In this document: one piece after another, positions 32,309-39,758 of the stretch
Numbering within the stretch: position 1 is the first letter of the stretch
How the letters are laid out: each line of letters begins with the position of its first letter
Source: Saccharothrix luteola
Lineage (GTDB): Bacteria; Actinomycetota; Actinomycetes; Mycobacteriales; Pseudonocardiaceae
Assembly: GCF_020859565.1 (NCBI RefSeq)
Contig: NZ_JAJHUO010000038.1
Coordinates: 29,973-93,972, forward strand
Length of the DNA stretch: 64,000 nt
Reading direction: 5' to 3'
Notes under the pieces: model-generated
The model's input: the letters and a program-made list of their open reading frames with translations, nothing else
Told to the model about the DNA's origin: nothing
Databases searched by the model: none
Translations under genes and position numbers: made by a program

Positions 32309-33571
32309 TGCGCTGACCACTTAAGTTTGCCGGGTTGGTCAGGCTGCGTGTGGTCGGCCCCAGCGTTGGTGGCGTTCGCTGCGGATGCGGGCTCGTTCGC
32401 GGCGTTGGGCGTCGAGGACGTCGGGGTGGCGGGCGTTGGCGTTGCGCCAGCGGAGGTGTCGTTGCAGCTCACTGGCCAACACCGTGTGGTTGGGATGAAC
32501 GGAGTTGGCGATGACGAAGGTGCGTAGCGGCCCGAACTGCGGCTCGATCGGGTTGGCCCAGGAGGCGTAGGTCGGGGTCAGGCAGATCTCGACGTTGTTG
32601 TCGGCCGCCCAGCCGAGGATTCTCGGGGTCTTGTTGGCCGACAGGTTGTCCATGATCACGTGGATCGGTGCGCCGTCCGGTCTGGCCGCCCGGATCGATT
32701 TCAGGGCGGCCAGGCTGTGGTCGCCGCCCTTGCGGCGGCGGGTGACGCCCCAGAGTTTGTCGTCGCCGATGGAGTAGCAGCCGTGGAAGTAGCGGATGCC
32801 GTGGGTGCGCCGGTAGGTCGCCGGCAGTCGGTCGGGGTGCTTGCGTGGTGCCCAGCCGGAGCCGTGGTGCGGCCGGATCGAGAGTGGTCCGAACTGGTCG
32901 AAGGCGAAGCAGCGCTGCGGGAACCTGGTGAGGACCTCGTCGATGCGGTCGAGTTTGGCGTCGAAAGCGGGGTCGTTGGAGGTCTTCCAGGTCCGGGTCC
33001 GTTGGAAGCTGATCCCGTGCTCGCGCAGGACCTGCCGCAGCCGTTCCCGACCGATACGGACCCGCCGGTGCGGGTTGCGGTGCAGGTGGGCGGCGAGTTT
33101 GCGCAGACTCCACCGGGTGAAGGGCAGGCCCGCCCTCGCGGGGCGGGCCTTGGCCGTCGCCACGACGAACGCGATGTCGTCGGGGCCGATCAGGCGGGGA
33201 CGGCCTCCCGCCCAGCTAGGGTCCAGCGCCGCCAGGCCGCGGGTGTTGAAGTCGTGGATCACGTCCCGGACGGTGTCCGGGTCGGCGGCGACCAGCCGCG
33301 CGATCGACGGCGCCGGCGTCCCGGACGACGACGCCAGGATGATCATCGCCCGGCGCATCCGGATCGTGCCCTGCTTGCCGCGCCGCACGTAGTTCAGCAG
33401 ACGGCGGCCCTCGTCCTCGGTTAATCGACGTGCTCTGACCGGCTCGGCCATCGACCCGTCCTCATGCTCGGCGGCGACTACGTCACCACCGAGCATGAGA
33501 TCACCACGAACCGCCGTCGGGGATCTTGTCCGGCGTGTCCCCAACCCGGCGAACGTATGTGGTCAACGCAC
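32308..33571. mobile_element. IS630-family insertion sequence, 1264 bp
   Basis: Terminal inverted repeats of about 30 bp (32308-32337 and 33542-33571) begin GTGCG-YTGACCAC and match at about 26 of 30 positions. TA dinucleotides at 32306-32307 and 33572-33573 are the target duplication typical of IS630/mariner-type elements. The element carries one transposase on the minus strand and looks complete. Confidence 0.93.
32339..33451 (-). CDS. IS630-type DDE transposase
   Basis: A 370-aa transposase. An N-terminal helix-turn-helix region (PSIARLVAADPDTVRDVIHDFNTRGLAAL) and a second homeodomain-like part (RWSLRKLAAHLHR) are followed by the catalytic DDE domain. The acidic residues are Asp in CFAFDQFGPL, Asp in HVIMDNLSANK and Glu in SWANPIEPQFG. 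The frame is intact, so the element may be active. Start at 33451 (MAEPVRARRLTEDEG) is typical of the family. Confidence 0.94.
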   Translation of the reverse strand: MAEPVRARRLTEDEGRRLLNYVRRGKQGTIRMRRAMIILASSSGTPAPSIARLVAADPDTVRDVIHDFNTRGLAALDPSWAGGRPRLIGPDDIAFVVATAKARPARAGLPFTRWSLRKLAAHLHRNPHRRVRIGRERLRQVLREHGISFQRTRTWKTSNDPAFDAKLDRIDEVLTRFPQRCFAFDQFGPLSIRPHHGSGWAPRKHPDRLPATYRRTHGIRYFHGCYSIGDDKLWGVTRRRKGGDHSLAALKSIRAARPDGAPIHVIMDNLSANKTPRILGWAADNNVEICLTPTYASWANPIEPQFGPLRTFVIANSVHPNHTVLASELQRHLRWRNANARHPDVLDAQRRERARIRSERHQRWGRPHAA

Positions 33572-33631
33572 TAGCCGGGCTGCGCAAGTGGCTCGGCGAT
33601 CTCGTGGCGGCCAGGTTGATCAGTCGGCAGT

Positions 33632-34375
33632 ATGGGGTCCATGCCGGCCAACCCCGAGAGTCCTGTCGACGTGGCCGTGGAGAACGACTACGACGGCTTC
33701 GCCGAGGCCTACGCGGCGGAGAACGAGACCAGCCTCGTCAACGCTCACTACACCCTGCCCGCGGTCCTCGACCTCGCCGGGGACGTGGCCGGGCGGCGGA
33801 TCCTCGACGCCGGCTGTGGCGCCGGCACCGTGACCGCGGCGCTGCGCGACCGGGGCGCCCTCGTGTCCGGGTTCGACCGCAGCGCCAAGATGGTGGAGCT
33901 CGCCCGGCGGCGACTGGGCGACGACGCGGACCTGCGGGTCGCCGACATCACCGCTCCGCTGCCGTACCCCGACGCCGCGTTCGACGACGCCGTCGCGGCC
34001 CTGGTGCTGCACTACCTGGAGGACTGGGCCGGACCGCTGGCCGAGTTGCGGCGCGTGCTGAAGCCGGGCGGGCGGCTGATCGTGGTCGTCAACCACCCGA
34101 TCATCATCAAACTGGCGGATCCCGCAGCCGACTACTTCGCGACCAGCAAGTGGTCGAGCGAGTACAGCTTCAACGGCCAGTCGGCCGTGCTCACCTGCTG
34201 GCACAGGCCGCTGCACGCGATGACCGACGCCTTCACCGCGGCCGGCTTCCGCACCGCCGTCATCAGCGAACCGCACCCCGCGCCGGAAGCCCGCGAACTC
34301 TTCCCCGACGAGCTGGCGAAGTTCCCCTCGGGGGCGTTCCTCTGCTTCCTGTTCTTCGTCCTGGAGGCCGTCTAG
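33632..34375 (+). CDS. Class I SAM-dependent methyltransferase
   Basis: A 247-aa methyltransferase with motif I ILDAGCGAGTVTAAL, an acidic loop FDRSAKMVELA, DITAPLPYPDAAFDDAV and the post-motif LKPGGRLIVVV. It belongs to the UbiE/Coq5-like group and its substrate is unknown. ATG at 33641 is an alternative start with only three residues less. It lies directly downstream of the insertion element, whose end is 60 bp before the start, so its promoter may have been separated from older upstream DNA. Confidence 0.85.
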   Translation: MGSMPANPESPVDVAVENDYDGFAEAYAAENETSLVNAHYTLPAVLDLAGDVAGRRILDAGCGAGTVTAALRDRGALVSGFDRSAKMVELARRRLGDDADLRVADITAPLPYPDAAFDDAVAALVLHYLEDWAGPLAELRRVLKPGGRLIVVVNHPIIIKLADPAADYFATSKWSSEYSFNGQSAVLTCWHRPLHAMTDAFTAAGFRTAVISEPHPAPEARELFPDELAKFPSGAFLCFLFFVLEAV

Positions 34376-34401
34376 CCGCCGCACTTCGGTAGCGTGGGGG
34401 A

Positions 34402-35052
34402 GTGGGAGAACGACCACTGCTCGGCTCGTCGTTCGGCACGGCGGCGACTGCGTACGCCGAGCACCGCCCGGACTACGCGCGGGCCGCGGTGCGGTGGGCG
34501 GTGGAGTTCGCGCCCGGCCGCCGGGTGCTCGACCTCGGCGCCGGAACCGGCAAGCTGACGGCCGCGCTGGTGGCGTCCGGCGCCGAAGTCGTCGCGGTCG
34601 AGCCGGACGCGGCGATGCTGACTGAGTTGCGCCGCGCGCTGCCGGACGTCCGTGCCCTGGCGGGCAGCGCCGAGGCGATCCCCCTGCCGGACGCGTCGGT
34701 CGACGCCGTGCTGGCCGGCAACGCCCTGCACTGGTTCGACCTGACCGTCGCGGGACCGGAGATGGCCAGGGTCCTCGCGCCCGGTGGCGTGCTGGCGGGC
34801 CTGTGGAACGTGCTGGACGACCGGGTGGACTGGGTCGCGGGACTCGCGCGGGTCAGCGGGAGCGCGGCTGTCGGCCCACGTGACACGGTGAGCAGCTGGC
34901 GCGCGGCGACGGCAGGCATGCACCTCCCGAGGATCGGAATGGACGTCCGGTTCGGCTCACCGGAGCAGGCCGAGTTCCCGCACGGGCAGCGCCGCACCGC
35001 TGATTCCCTCGTCGCGACGCTCGCGACGCTGCTCCGCACCCGGCGGCTCTGA
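34402..35052 (+). CDS. Class I SAM methyltransferase, possibly C-terminally shortened
   Basis: A 216-aa methyltransferase: FGTAATAYAEHRPDYARAAV, motif I VLDLGAGTGKLTAALV, acidic residue VAVEPDAAML, LALHWFDL-type segment (GNALHWFDLTVA), post-motif LAPGGVLAGLWNV. Relatives usually run about 240-260 aa and continue after the RTADSLVATLAT segment. Here the protein ends a few residues later (LLRTRRL), and the end may have been lost by mutation. GTG start at 34402, 27 nt after the preceding methyltransferase; the two may be cotranscribed. Confidence 0.8.
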   Translation: MGERPLLGSSFGTAATAYAEHRPDYARAAVRWAVEFAPGRRVLDLGAGTGKLTAALVASGAEVVAVEPDAAMLTELRRALPDVRALAGSAEAIPLPDASVDAVLAGNALHWFDLTVAGPEMARVLAPGGVLAGLWNVLDDRVDWVAGLARVSGSAAVGPRDTVSSWRAATAGMHLPRIGMDVRFGSPEQAEFPHGQRRTADSLVATLATLLRTRRL

Positions 35053-35076
35053 GGCCGGGATGGCTCGGTCGTCGGG

Positions 35077-35865
35077 TCAGCGCCACTCGGTGACGGTGAC
35101 CGTGTCGCCGACGGTGATGTGACCGGGGGTGAGCACGGCGGCTTTGAGGCCGAAGCTGACGCCGTCGGGCTCGCGGCGGTAGTCGGCCAGGGTGCGCAGC
35201 GGTTCGGGGCCGACGCGGACGCCGGTCGTCTGGTCGACGAGGGTGACCGCGCAGCGGATGGCCAGTTCGCCGAAGCCGATCTCGGTGTCGCCGATCGTCA
35301 TCCGGGCGACCCGGTCCTCGGTGTGCGGTTCGGGCCAGCCGCTGATCACGACGTTGGGCCGGAACCGGTCCATCGGCACCGGTTGCGCGCCCTTCCTCGC
35401 GATCCGGGCGTTCAGGCCGTCCAGTGTGGACAGCGAGAGGACCAGCAGGGCGGTCGGGTCGGTGCCGTTGCGGGCGCGGTTCGCCCGGTCCGGTTCGCGT
35501 ACCAGGCGGACCGCCTTGCCGACCGCGTCGGACAGCCACTGCGCCGCCTCGTCGCCCTGGTCGATGCCGGAGCCGGGCCACTTCTCCACGTCCACCGGCC
35601 GGGCCGTGCCGTCCGCGGTCATGTCCAGCACCAGCTCGCCGGCGCCGGGCGCGCTCAGCGCCAGCTTCGCGCCGTCGTGCAGCAGCCGGACCCGGACCGC
35701 GGCCAGTCGCGGCGCCTCGCCCTGCCAGACGATCCCGCCGTCCGCCCCGACCGGCGCGTACAGCCGATCGTGGACCAGCCCGGTCCGGGCGACCTCGGCC
35801 CGCTCCACGACGACACCGCCACACCCCTTGACCGGGTACAAGGCCAGCCCGGAAACGGTCACCAT
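35077..35865 (-). CDS. MOSC-domain protein
   Basis: A 262-aa protein with an N-terminal MOSC_N beta-barrel (LALYPVKGCGGVVVERAEVARTGLVHDRLY) and a MOSC domain (about 115-260) with the conserved Cys in IRCAVTLVDQTTG and the RFRPNVVISG motif. MOSC proteins carry sulfur or act on N-hydroxylated compounds with a molybdenum cofactor (YcbX/mARC-like). The convergent methyltransferase ends 25 nt away. Confidence 0.9.
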   Translation of the reverse strand: MVTVSGLALYPVKGCGGVVVERAEVARTGLVHDRLYAPVGADGGIVWQGEAPRLAAVRVRLLHDGAKLALSAPGAGELVLDMTADGTARPVDVEKWPGSGIDQGDEAAQWLSDAVGKAVRLVREPDRANRARNGTDPTALLVLSLSTLDGLNARIARKGAQPVPMDRFRPNVVISGWPEPHTEDRVARMTIGDTEIGFGELAIRCAVTLVDQTTGVRVGPEPLRTLADYRREPDGVSFGLKAAVLTPGHITVGDTVTVTEWR

Positions 35866-36100
35866 CCGGTCAAAGTACCCGTCGCCACTGGCTCGGCACC
35901 ACGATCCGCGACGAATCTCCGGGACGTGTGCGAACGTTCGGCCGGCCGGCGTGCCCCTTACCCGCGTTCGGCTCCACCGACCCACCGCCGGACGGCAGGC
36001 AGCCGTCCACAAAGGACACCCGACTCGGCTCCCGGAGGCCGGCCGGCGGACCGCGATGTCGACCGCGGCCGGGCGTGGTGGGGCCCGGCCGCGGTGCGCG

Positions 36101-36772
36101 TCACTGCTTGGGCACTGGCGGGTGGCCTTCCGACGCCTGCACGACGACGATGCCCTGCCCGGACAGCGCGAGCTGGTACGCCTCACCGGAGCCGCGCCCG
36201 ATGGCCGCGCCGAGCTTGGCGGTCTTGCGGATCGAGGACTGCAACGAGGTGGACCACAGGACGGAGGACTGCATGTCGACGTACGTGGGCACGTCCACGT
36301 TCAGCACGACCGGCGTGCCGAAAGCGGTGACGGCGAGCGCGCCGGTGCCGGTGAACGTCGTGTTGAACAGGCCGCCGCTGAGCATCGACGCGCCTTCGAC
36401 GCGGTTGATGTCCCACTTGAGCGTGCTCTCGAACGCGAGCACGTTCTTGCCGTTGACGGTGACGCCCTCGTCCTCCAGGTAGAGCACGAACACCTCGTCG
36501 GCGTCCTGGGCGAGGAACACGTCCCCGCTGCCGGACACCTTCATCAACGACATGCCCTCACCGGTGAGGGCCTTCTTGAACAGCTTGCCGAGGCCGCCGG
36601 CGCCCTCGTAGGCGAAGTCGACATCGCCCTGGTAGGCGACCATCGACCCCTGCTTGGCGAAGAAGAACCCGCCGCTGCCGGTGAGGTCCACCTTGAGCAT
36701 GCGTTCGTTCTGCAACTGGAAGCTGCCGGGCTCGACGGACCGCTCGGCGTGGTTGAACAGTGAGCTGCGCAT
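36101..36772 (-). CDS. AIM24-family protein
   Basis: A 223-aa protein of the AIM24/TerD-neighbour beta-roll family: SFQLQNERMLKVDLTGSGGFFFAKQGSMVAYQGDVDFAYEG, EGASMLSGGLFNTTFTGTGALAVTAFGTPVVL. The biochemical role is unknown; relatives are found near tellurite-resistance and membrane-stress genes. ATG at 36772 is preferred; an upstream ATG at 36820 adds 16 residues with a weak ribosome site. Confidence 0.87.
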   Translation of the reverse strand: MRSSLFNHAERSVEPGSFQLQNERMLKVDLTGSGGFFFAKQGSMVAYQGDVDFAYEGAGGLGKLFKKALTGEGMSLMKVSGSGDVFLAQDADEVFVLYLEDEGVTVNGKNVLAFESTLKWDINRVEGASMLSGGLFNTTFTGTGALAVTAFGTPVVLNVDVPTYVDMQSSVLWSTSLQSSIRKTAKLGAAIGRGSGEAYQLALSGQGIVVVQASEGHPPVPKQ

Positions 36773-37075
36773 GCCCCGATAGTGCAGGTGATCACCGAGC
36801 GGTGCACCACCGGGGGTCATGCCGGGCGGCCGGTGCGGCGGACCCGTGCACGACCGTGGTCGCGGTGTCGCCGGTCCGGGGGTTCCTTACGGCACGGCAC
36901 GGACCACGCGCTGGATGGTGACCAGGCCGTGCTTGGTCGGCGTCGCTCGCCGGGTGGCGGAGGGTGGCGCGGTGTTCACCGTCCGCCTCCCGTCGTGCGG
37001 CTGAGACCGGCACGCCCCGGGTGTGGCCGTGGAAAGTCGATTGCCCCGTTCCGGGCCCGCGTTAGGCTGCGGCCA
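36773..37075. other. Divergent intergenic region, 303 bp
   Basis: Lies between the AIM24 gene and a methyltransferase. A plus-strand stretch ending near 37004 reads ...GGAVFTVRLPSCG then stop, which resembles the last residues of a histidine kinase ATPase domain. It has no body upstream and is at most a worn remnant. Otherwise nothing but the two promoters is expected. Confidence 0.35.
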
Positions 37076-37768
37076 ATGACCGACAATGCGTTGACCGCGG
37101 CCGGGCAGGACTGGGAAGAGCAGGCGCGGAACTGGACCGCCTGGGTGCGAAAACCGGGCTTCGACTCGTACTGGCGCTATCGCGACGCGTTCTTCGAGCT
37201 GGTGCCGCCCGCCGGCCGGGCAACTCTCGACCTCGGCTGCGGCGAGGGCCGCGTGTCCCGCGACCTCGTCGAGCGCGGGCACCGGGTCACCGGCATCGAC
37301 GCCTCGCCCACCCTGCTGGACGCGGCGCGACAGGCTCACCCCGAGGGGCGGTACCTGCTGGCCGATTCGGCGGACCTCCCCTTCCCGGACCACAGTTTCG
37401 ACCTCGTCATCGCGTACTGCGTGTTGATGGACGTCGACGACCTGCCGGGCACCGTCGCCGAGATCGGCCGGGTGCTCGAACCGGGTGGCAGGCTCTGCCT
37501 GGCGGTCACGCACCCGATCACGAACACCGGCAGCCGCCGTGACGGCGTGTTCGTGCTCGACCGCCCCTACTTCGGCCGGCACCGCTTCGAGGAGGAGGTC
37601 GAGCGGGACGGGATGCGGATGAAGTTCCAGGGGTGGAACCACCCGCTGAGCGCCTACACCACGGCCTTGGAAGACTCCGGTCTGCTCATCGAGGCCCTGC
37701 GGGAACCGCGGGTCGGCAACGACCCGATCCCGTGGCACATGTGGATCAGGGCCGTGCGCCCGCGGTAG
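37076..37768 (+). CDS. Class I SAM-dependent methyltransferase
   Basis: A 230-aa methyltransferase with motif I TLDLGCGEGRVSRDLV, GIDASPTLLDAA, DSADLPFPDHSFDLVIAY and LEPGGRLCLAVTHP. The C-terminal part (GWNHPLSAYTTALEDSGLLIEALREP) is typical of small-molecule methyltransferases of the Methyltransf_11 group. Substrate unknown. It is convergent with the XRE regulator gene 18 nt away. Confidence 0.87.
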   Translation: MTDNALTAAGQDWEEQARNWTAWVRKPGFDSYWRYRDAFFELVPPAGRATLDLGCGEGRVSRDLVERGHRVTGIDASPTLLDAARQAHPEGRYLLADSADLPFPDHSFDLVIAYCVLMDVDDLPGTVAEIGRVLEPGGRLCLAVTHPITNTGSRRDGVFVLDRPYFGRHRFEEEVERDGMRMKFQGWNHPLSAYTTALEDSGLLIEALREPRVGNDPIPWHMWIRAVRPR

Positions 37769-37786
37769 TGCCGCCCGGTCAGGTGG

Positions 37787-38056
37787 CTACGAGACGGCTT
37801 TCAGCGGTTGGTCGGCGCCGAGCCAGGTGGCCGCCAGGTCGTGCAGCGGCACGTCGAGCGCCTCGCTGAGGCGGACGATCGTGCCGAACCCGGGTGACGG
37901 CAGGCGTCCGGTCTCGATCTTGCGCAGGGTCTCCGGCGAGATGCCGGCCGCGTGCGCGACTTCGCCTGGGTCGCGTTCCGCTCGCGCGCTGCGCAGCAGG
38001 GCGCCGAGGCGCCGGCCGGCTTCGATCTGCTCGGGCGTGAGCGGTTGGCGGACCAT
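37787..38056 (-). CDS. XRE-family helix-turn-helix regulator
   Basis: An 89-aa regulator consisting almost only of a Cro/C1 helix-turn-helix (RRLGALLRSARAERDPGEVAHAAGISPETLRKIETGRLPSPGFGTIVRLSEALDVPLHDL). It is divergent from the methionine aminopeptidase gene, with 87 nt between starts. That gap holds two mirror-image near-palindromes that are its likely binding sites. The pairing suggests it represses both itself and the aminopeptidase. Confidence 0.9.
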   Translation of the reverse strand: MVRQPLTPEQIEAGRRLGALLRSARAERDPGEVAHAAGISPETLRKIETGRLPSPGFGTIVRLSEALDVPLHDLAATWLGADQPLKAVS

Positions 38057-38071
38057 GTGCCCAGGATAGGG

Positions 38072-38121
38072 TTGGTATAGTTATACCTGCAAGTGCTACA
38101 GTGATGGTATAACTATACCAA
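38072..38121. promoter_or_regulatory. Twin mirror operators between XRE and map genes
   Basis: TTGGTATAGTTATACC (38072-38087) and its exact reverse complement GGTATAACTATACCAA (38106-38121). Each is itself a near-palindrome GGTATA-N2-TATACC. The centres are 32 bp apart, about three helical turns, so two dimers would bind the same DNA face. The sites lie between the divergent starts. Confidence 0.8.
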
Positions 38122-38143
38122 CACCGGGGCGCGAGGTTGTGTC

Positions 38144-38968
38144 GTGATCGAGTTGAAGACGCCGGCGGAGATCCAGCGCATGCACGTGGCCGGGCGTTTC
38201 GTCGCCGAGGTGCTCGCCGAGGTCGGCCGGCTCGCCGAGGTGGGCGTCAACCTGCTGGACCTGGAGCACCACGTGCGCGGCATGATCGAACGGCGCGGGG
38301 CCGAGTCGTGCTACTGGGACTACTCGCCGTCGTTCGGGAGCGGCCCGTTCCGCAACGTCATCTGCCTGTCGGTCAACGACGCCGTCCTGCACGGCCTGCC
38401 CCACGACTACACCCTGCGCGACGGGGACGTGCTCAGCGCGGACCTCGCGGTCGGCATCGACGGTTGGGTGGCCGACTCGGCGCGCACGGTCATCGTCGGC
38501 ACCCCCGCCGAGGAGGACCTGCGGATCATCCGCGCCACCGAGGAGGCGTTGGAGGCGGCGATCCGGGTGGCGCGTCCGGGCAACCACCTGGGTGACATCT
38601 CGGCGGCGATCTGGGCGGTGGCCCGCGACTACGGCTACCCGGTCAACACCGAGTTCGGCGGCCACGGCATCGGCCGCACCATGCACGAGGACCTCCACGT
38701 GTCCAACAAGGGCCGGGCTGGTCGCGGCCTGAAGCTCCGGCCGGGGCTGACCCTCGCGCTCGAACCGTGGTTCACGCGCACGACCGACCGGATCGTCTAC
38801 GACGAGGACGGCTGGACGATCCGGTCGGCCGACGGCTCGCGCACGGCCCACTCCGAGCACACGATCGCCATCACCGACGACGAACCCCTGGTGCTCACGC
38901 GGCGTGACTCGGAGGACCCCGCGACGATGCCCGATCGCGCCGGTCTGCCACCTGCGAAGGACTCCTGA
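38144..38968 (+). CDS. map: Type I methionine aminopeptidase
   Basis: A 274-aa methionine aminopeptidase that removes N-terminal Met from new proteins. All metal ligands are seen: Asp in LSADLAVGIDGW and VADSART, His in FGGHGIGRTMHED, Glu in LALEPWF and Glu in AHSEHTIAI, and the His of NDAVLHGLP that contacts substrate. It lacks the zinc-finger extension of some forms. It is unlikely to be the only map gene of the cell, because it is paired with a private XRE regulator and not with ribosomal-protein or adk genes. Start GTG at 38144 with GAGG upstream. Confidence 0.92.
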   Translation: MIELKTPAEIQRMHVAGRFVAEVLAEVGRLAEVGVNLLDLEHHVRGMIERRGAESCYWDYSPSFGSGPFRNVICLSVNDAVLHGLPHDYTLRDGDVLSADLAVGIDGWVADSARTVIVGTPAEEDLRIIRATEEALEAAIRVARPGNHLGDISAAIWAVARDYGYPVNTEFGGHGIGRTMHEDLHVSNKGRAGRGLKLRPGLTLALEPWFTRTTDRIVYDEDGWTIRSADGSRTAHSEHTIAITDDEPLVLTRRDSEDPATMPDRAGLPPAKDS

Positions 38969-38994
38969 GGGTTCGCCGAACAGGCGTGCGCGCG

Positions 38995-39689
38995 TCAGCA
39001 GCCGGCGGGCATCCGGGTGGTCAGGGCTCCCGTCGTGGTGAAGGCGGCGGAGGTGGTGGTGGCCGAGGCCGCGGTCAGCCCGCTGCTGGTGGCACGCAGG
39101 GGCAGGGTGCCGGCGGTGCGTGAGGCGCTGACGAACACGCGGTTGACCCCGGCTTCGGTGTCGACGTAGGACTTGTGGACGCTGCCGGGCTTGCCGGGGT
39201 TGAACCCGCCGAGGAACCGTCCGGGCCCGGTGGGGGTGAAGTCGACCCTGGCCTGGTGCGTCGGCATCCGGCAGCCTTGCGCGTCCACGGCCTCGACGTC
39301 GAAGAACGCGATGTCGCTGCCGTCCGCGCGCAGGCCCTCGGGCGCGGTGTGCGCGGTCAGGCGCAGTGCGGTGGCCGTGCCCGTGGTGGTTCGGGAAGGT
39401 GTGGAGGAAGTCCGAGCTCGGCGAGCCGCTCTCGCCCACCTGCGTCCCGTTGACCAGGAGCCGGACCCGGCGGACGGCGGCGGGGGCCATGACGTACGTG
39501 GTCTTCCTGGTGCCAGCGGGGTAGGTCCGGTGACCGATGACGTGGATGTCCGCGACGGGGCTCTGCGTGACCCGGAACGCGTGGAACGACTCCTTGGGGA
39601 TGCGCACCGCGTCGACCCGTCCGGACAGGCGGGCGCACTCCCAGTCGTGACCCGATGAGGTGGTTGCCGATGCCGGCCCATCCGAGGAG
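38995..39689 (-). pseudogene. Frameshifted C-terminal remnant of a GH2-type glycosidase
   Basis: Minus-strand coding sequence that must be read in three frames. It begins near 39680 (WAGIGNHLIG), shifts to ...DWECARLSGRVDAVRIPKES..., and shifts again near 39380 into TALRLTAHTAPEGLRADGSD and on to the stop at 38995 (...MPAGC). The order of segments and motifs (VRRVRLLVNGTQVGESGSP, HQARVDFTPTGPGRFLGGFNPGKPGS, VNRVFVSASRTAGTLPLRATSSGL) matches C-terminal DUF4982/Ig-like regions of GH2 beta-galactosidases. The catalytic domains are missing. It is interrupted by at least two frameshifts and truncated at the 5' end. Confidence 0.75.
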
Positions 39690-39724
39690 GAGCCGCCCGC
39701 CGCCGGTGGGACGGCGGGCGGCTC
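39690..39724 (-). terminator. Strong stem-loop after the rhamnogalacturonan lyase gene
   Basis: A perfect 13-bp GC stem (39690-39702 with 39712-39724), 9-nt loop, 34 nt past the lyase stop on the minus strand. Confidence 0.8.
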
Positions 39725-39758
39725 CGCGGTTCACGTCACGCGGCGGTGCCGGACGCGC

